This document shows, in pieces, positions 42,148 to 45,194 of a stretch of 45,194 nucleotides of DNA (its first letter is position 1; every line of letters begins with the position of its first letter). The notes under the pieces are model-generated. The model worked only from the letters and a program-made list of their open reading frames with translations. It had not been told where the DNA came from and ran no database searches. Origin of the DNA: Pseudomonas plecoglossicida NBRC 103162 = DSM 15088 (GTDB lineage: Bacteria > Pseudomonadota > Gammaproteobacteria > Pseudomonadales > Pseudomonadaceae). The position numbers and the translations under genes are program-made. Location: NCBI RefSeq assembly GCF_000730665.1, contig NZ_BBIV01000048.1:1-45194 (forward strand), in the 5' to 3' direction.

Positions 42148-42203
42148 CGATTTTTTTTCACAGACACATTTGGGCGTTATGGAAATCCGGGTGAGGTGAC
42201 GCC

Positions 42204-42506
42204 ATGAGCCTCCTTGCCGACCTGCTCAATCACATGCCGCCAAACGTGACTGGCGCTGGCAAACCATCCATGGCGAAACGCGCCCCGGATCGTCCGCGCC
42301 TGGTACTGGTCGAGCCTGTGCAATTGCCATCCGGTCCCTACGCCAACGCCGCCAATGCCACGCCTGAATGGCGCCAAGCCCGCGACCAGTACATCAGCCA
42401 TGTGATGACCTGCCGGGGCTGCTATGCGCCTGCCGGCCGTCATTGCCTGGTCGGTACCGAGCTGCGCGCTACCTACGACAACACGCTTATGGAGGCCCAC
42501 CCATGA
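42204..42506 (+). CDS. hypothetical protein with zinc-knuckle-like motif, 100 residues
   Basis: Starts MSLLADLLNHMPPNVTGAGK. Near the C-terminus VMTCRGCYAPAGRHCLVG gives CxxC-x6-HC, a possible metal site; similar small proteins occur beside primase genes of Pseudomonas elements. GGTGAGGTGACGCC lies upstream of the ATG. Overlaps the next gene by 4 bp. Confidence 0.7.
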   Translation: MSLLADLLNHMPPNVTGAGKPSMAKRAPDRPRLVLVEPVQLPSGPYANAANATPEWRQARDQYISHVMTCRGCYAPAGRHCLVGTELRATYDNTLMEAHP

Positions 42507-43102
42507 CGCTCACACCGACCATGCGCCTGTGCGATATCGCCTCAAAACCGGGTATCAGCGCCAGCACGCAACTCATCACCACCCGGCGCATCTGCCGCAA
42601 CATCAGCAGCAACCTCGATTCGATCCACGCCGAGCGACGTGCCATGCGCCGTCAGGCGGGCAAGCTGAAAGCGTTCTTGCCGTTCACCCGACAGGCCATT
42701 TCCGATCTGGAGGACCAGGCGCAGACGCACCGATCGGTTGAGCGCGCCCAGGCGCTGGTGGCGCTTTCGGGCTTCGGTCAATCGCTGTTGTTCGACCGTG
42801 ACGGCCTGGCCAGCGCCCTGGGGTTCGACCGAATGTGCGACCTGCTGAGCGTGAACAACGTGGAGCGCGAACAAGCCAGGCGGGATGGCTCCACCAGCTT
42901 GGAATCCCTGGTGTTCACCCATGCGCTGGAGGACAGCGCAGAGCGCCGAGGGCAGGAGTGGAATGACGCGCCGCTGTTCAACGCTTGCCACACGGCCATG
43001 GCGGACTTCATCAGGGATTGCCCGGGTGGTGTGTTGCCTGACCCCTTCGCACCTGGGGCGCCATTCCGGCCGAAGCTGCCACCCAAGCTGAGCGTGGTGT
43101 AA
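42503..43102 (+). CDS. hypothetical protein, 199 residues
   Basis: Starts MTLTPTMRLCDIASKPGISA; strongly helical and basic in the first half (RRAMRRQAGKLKAFL), acidic later. No motif recognised. It overlaps the preceding gene by 4 bp and is followed by the HTH gene after 3 bp, so it belongs to the same unit. Confidence 0.75.
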   Translation: MTLTPTMRLCDIASKPGISASTQLITTRRICRNISSNLDSIHAERRAMRRQAGKLKAFLPFTRQAISDLEDQAQTHRSVERAQALVALSGFGQSLLFDRDGLASALGFDRMCDLLSVNNVEREQARRDGSTSLESLVFTHALEDSAERRGQEWNDAPLFNACHTAMADFIRDCPGGVLPDPFAPGAPFRPKLPPKLSVV

Positions 43103-43105
43103 GCC

Positions 43106-44050
43106 ATGACCAAACTAGAAGCGAAACAGCCTGATTCATCCGTGAAGGCGAAAAAGCGGGTTTCAGACGATCAGCGTCGTTTGGTGCTGGACCTGCGCCG
43201 CCGTCACTCGCTCCGTGAGGTGGCCGAGATCACCGGCCTGCCGCTGGGAACGGTGAAGACCCTGGTTTCACGATCCGGGGCGTTCCGCGACAACGAGCAG
43301 CACCGCGTCCTGTTCACCCTGCCGCCGATCAGCGCCAGCACCGAGACCCTGCCGAGCGTGCCCGAGCTGCCGCCGCAGGAAGTGGTCACCGGCGACAAGG
43401 AGGTGGATGCGGTGCTCTGGTTGCGCTCGATCATCAGCACCGGCCAGGCCGTGTTGATCGACCGCGCCTTGGAAGGCGCCAAGAAGATCAGGACACCGCT
43501 CGATGTGCTGGAAAAGCGGTACCGGGATCACCTGGTGGCCACCAACCCCGGCCATCTGTTCGCTGCTATGTCGTCGTTCGGCTTCGCTGACCTGGATGCG
43601 CTGGCCACTCGGGCCATCGAGCAGCATCGACTGAGGCTGGAGGGCACCGCTCGCTTTGGTGATGCCCTGCTGGCCGACACCGAGGCGGAATCGTTCTGTA
43701 TCGAGGTGCTGAGAGGCTTGGAGCGAAGCGGCCCCCTGCTCGACTTCGACAAGGCGGAAGTAGCCGACCGGTTCAACGCCCGCCCCGAATTGCTACCGCA
43801 CACCCTGGCGGACTGCTTATACGAGCTGGGCTACTGGGACCAGCTTTACCGGCTGCGCAACGCCGTGGACCGAGACGCCAGCGACGGACCGGCCGAGGCG
43901 ACGGCGCGGGAGTGGTTCGTGTTCGGCCTGCTGGCGCAGATCCGGCCCCGCGACAAGGCCGAGGCCCTGGCCGTATTCCGCTATTTGATCGCCAGCCAAC
44001 GCGACGACATGGCCGAGTCAGATGCAATTCTTTGCAACCTGATTGGGTGA
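43106..44050 (+). CDS. protein with N-terminal helix-turn-helix, 314 residues
   Basis: Residues about 22-55 form a clear HTH (QRRLVLDLRRRHSLREVAEI then TGLPLGTVKTLVSRSG), preceded by a lysine-rich arm. The remaining 250 residues are helical and unrecognised (DKEVDAVLWLRSIISTGQAV; RDHLVATNPGHLFAAMSSFG). Probably a DNA-binding regulator or replication accessory protein of the element. A short hairpin CCCGAT/ATCGGG at 44055-44076 follows it, without a T-run. Confidence 0.75.
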   Translation: MTKLEAKQPDSSVKAKKRVSDDQRRLVLDLRRRHSLREVAEITGLPLGTVKTLVSRSGAFRDNEQHRVLFTLPPISASTETLPSVPELPPQEVVTGDKEVDAVLWLRSIISTGQAVLIDRALEGAKKIRTPLDVLEKRYRDHLVATNPGHLFAAMSSFGFADLDALATRAIEQHRLRLEGTARFGDALLADTEAESFCIEVLRGLERSGPLLDFDKAEVADRFNARPELLPHTLADCLYELGYWDQLYRLRNAVDRDASDGPAEATAREWFVFGLLAQIRPRDKAEALAVFRYLIASQRDDMAESDAILCNLIG

Positions 44051-44121
44051 CCGGCCCGATCAATCACACCATCGGGCACCAGCCCACACAAAGCGCCAAC
44101 GGCGCATCAAGGAGTAAATCC

Positions 44122-44724
44122 ATGGCAGCTACAGCAGCACATTACACCCCACGGACGAAGGTACGCCTCGGCGGCTTCCTTCGTAAAAAATACTTCAAGG
44201 TACAGAGCTTCCTGCTGGACAGGGGCGACCCTAGGGAGGCGGTCAAAGCGATCGATGTGAACTATCCAGGCTTTGCTCAGGATGTTGCCGATGCTGAAAG
44301 CAGAGGGCTACGTTTCGCGGTTTTCAAAAATGGCAAAAACATCGGGGAGGAGGAACTTGGCATGGGAGGCGCTCGAGAGCTGCGGTTCGTGCCTGTGGTC
44401 CATGGGAGCAAGCGCGCAGGTCTTCTTCAGACAGTGATAGGCGTAGCGTTGATCGTCGTAGCTTCGTTCATGACTGCGGGGGCAGCCGCAACGGCAGTTA
44501 TGGGAGCCGGCATTGCAAATACCGCTGGAGGCGTAATTCAGATGCTTAGCCCGCAGGCTGGTGGCCTCTCACAGAGCGGGGCGCCGGAGAACCTTCCTAG
44601 TTACGCGTTCGGCGGCGCCAAGAATACTGTGGCGAGTGGAAACCCCGTGCCAATCTGCATCGGCCATCGACGTTGGGGCGGAGCGATCATTTCCGCCTCA
44701 ATTGTTGCGGAGGATAAGGTGTGA
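44122..44724 (+). CDS. lambda gpI-type phage tail assembly protein
   Basis: Two hundred residues. The N-terminal 95 fit the ubiquitin-like TAPI domain of lambda gpI (RGLRFAVFKNGKNIGEEELG; ARELRFVPVVHGSKRAG). A glycine/alanine-rich hydrophobic hairpin (GVALIVVASFMTAGAAATAV) follows, then the family's hallmark tail with GVIQMLSPQ, NLPSYAFGG, NTVASGNPVPICIG and ISASIVAED. It starts at 44122 behind an AAGGAG site. In lambda-like phages it lies between gpK and gpJ; here neither is present. The DNA is more AT-rich than the replication genes. The family call is secure; the role on this element is unknown. Confidence 0.88.
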   Translation: MAATAAHYTPRTKVRLGGFLRKKYFKVQSFLLDRGDPREAVKAIDVNYPGFAQDVADAESRGLRFAVFKNGKNIGEEELGMGGARELRFVPVVHGSKRAGLLQTVIGVALIVVASFMTAGAAATAVMGAGIANTAGGVIQMLSPQAGGLSQSGAPENLPSYAFGGAKNTVASGNPVPICIGHRRWGGAIISASIVAEDKV

Positions 44725-45182
44725 AGGTGCGAGAAAGGATCAGTCTCACAATCAAGGCCATCGCCCAGAAAGATTACGCCCAGGTCCGCCAATTGGTAGA
44801 CAGCTGCCCCACTGAGCATGTGGAGGTTGCGAGCCTGGAGTTTCTCAATACGACAAGGATGCTGTGTCGTGTAGCCCAGCTGTTCGAATGCGAAATGCGC
44901 GGGCTAGCCCTGAACTTCGCAAGTACCGCTACGGGGAATGACGCTGGAGGGATCACGGATTGCCTTGACCAGGTGGCCGCGGCGAATCAAGGCTTTGCGG
45001 AATTCTGCGATGATTTCAATGTGTGTGCAGACGACCTGCTCGGAACCATGGGTGGCCATCATCCTGCCGTGGCCTATCTGACCGGTATGACTCCAAAACC
45101 AAAAGGAGACTTGGTGGAATACTGGCGGCAAGCGTTCGCCATAGCGGCCAATGGAGAGGTGCTAGGCGAACGACGCCACTGA
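44721..45182 (+). CDS. unrecognised 153-residue partner of the tail-assembly gene
   Basis: The GTG at 44721 overlaps the gpI-type stop by 4 bp (GTGA), so the two genes are coupled. A soluble, acidic, helical protein (RERISLTIKAIAQKDYAQVR; HHPAVAYLTGMTPKPKGDLV) with six cysteines and no recognised motif. It does not resemble gpJ or gpK. Possibly an antagonist, chaperone or immunity partner of its neighbour; that is inference from the pairing alone. Confidence 0.75.
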   Translation: MKVRERISLTIKAIAQKDYAQVRQLVDSCPTEHVEVASLEFLNTTRMLCRVAQLFECEMRGLALNFASTATGNDAGGITDCLDQVAAANQGFAEFCDDFNVCADDLLGTMGGHHPAVAYLTGMTPKPKGDLVEYWRQAFAIAANGEVLGERRH

Positions 45183-45194
45183 TTGGGCTTTACT

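Noticed and set aside
44055..44076. Terminator after the HTH gene
   Set aside because: The six-base-pair hairpin CCCGAT/ATCGGG has a 10-base loop and no T-run.
34000..45194. CRISPR array or known defence genes in the mobile element
   Set aside because: No regularly spaced repeats, and no recognisable nuclease, retron, toxin-antitoxin or restriction motifs; the only candidate is the unrecognised 312-residue gene.

Overview
The window is chromosomal DNA of a Pseudomonas, most probably of the P. putida group. The evidence is high G+C coding sequence, gene order typical of that group (murJ-ribF-ileS-lspA-fkpB-ispH, thiO, bamD/rluD-pgeF-clpB, pilA/pilC-pilD-coaE-yacG), a PP0621-type small membrane protein, and REP palindromes carrying the GCCGGCTTGCCGGC core in many intergenic gaps. 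These assignments come from recognising protein motifs and synteny by eye; no database search was run.

Region 1 (1-33.9 kb) is core genome. It opens with a lipid-transport operon: two PqiA/LetA half-proteins and a six-MCE-domain LetB/PqiB-like protein. A convergent rpsT follows, then a housekeeping run (murJ, ribF, ileS, lspA, fkpB, ispH). A minor-pilin cluster (fimT-like on the minus strand; pilV, pilW, pilX and pilE on the plus strand) and thiO come next. A minus-strand amide/carbamoyl catabolic cluster (GntR regulator, livG remnant, livF, hyuC-type hydrolase, amidase) looks decayed: livG has lost its Walker A, no permease or binding-protein genes are present, and the hydrolase gene has no usable upstream start codon. 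Then come the PP0621 protein, bamD, rluD, pgeF and clpB with a heat-shock-type promoter. A tRNA operon (Asn-Pro-Lys), a type II NADH dehydrogenase, a DUF3094 and a DUF1780 protein, a CbiM-like membrane protein, the yacG-coaE-pilD-pilC operon and a divergent pilA complete the region. No pilB lies beside pilC.

Region 2 (33.8 kb to the window end) is an integrated mobile element sitting against a tRNA-Thr(CGT) gene. It starts with a P4-type tyrosine integrase preceded by repeated GTATAC boxes. An unrecognised 312-residue gene in the cargo position follows, then an AlpA-type activator and a small gene whose frame is broken by a run of six A residues. A leader of about 320 bp holds two pairs of complementary repeats plus a terminator/anti-terminator structure, arranged like the phage P4 RNA immunity region. 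A tight series of small overlapping genes leads into a TOPRIM primase and a DUF927 helicase, as if the P4 alpha protein were split in two. A gene-poor stretch with about ten GGGGAAC boxes follows and is a good candidate replication origin. Three further small genes precede a lambda gpI-type tail assembly protein and an unrecognised partner at the window edge. No capsid, portal, terminase or lysis gene is visible, so the element looks like a phage satellite, although its far end lies outside the window.

The most interesting material is in region 2: the P4-like RNA switch, the iteron field and the isolated tail-assembly gene. In region 1 it is the deletion scars in the liv/amidase cluster.
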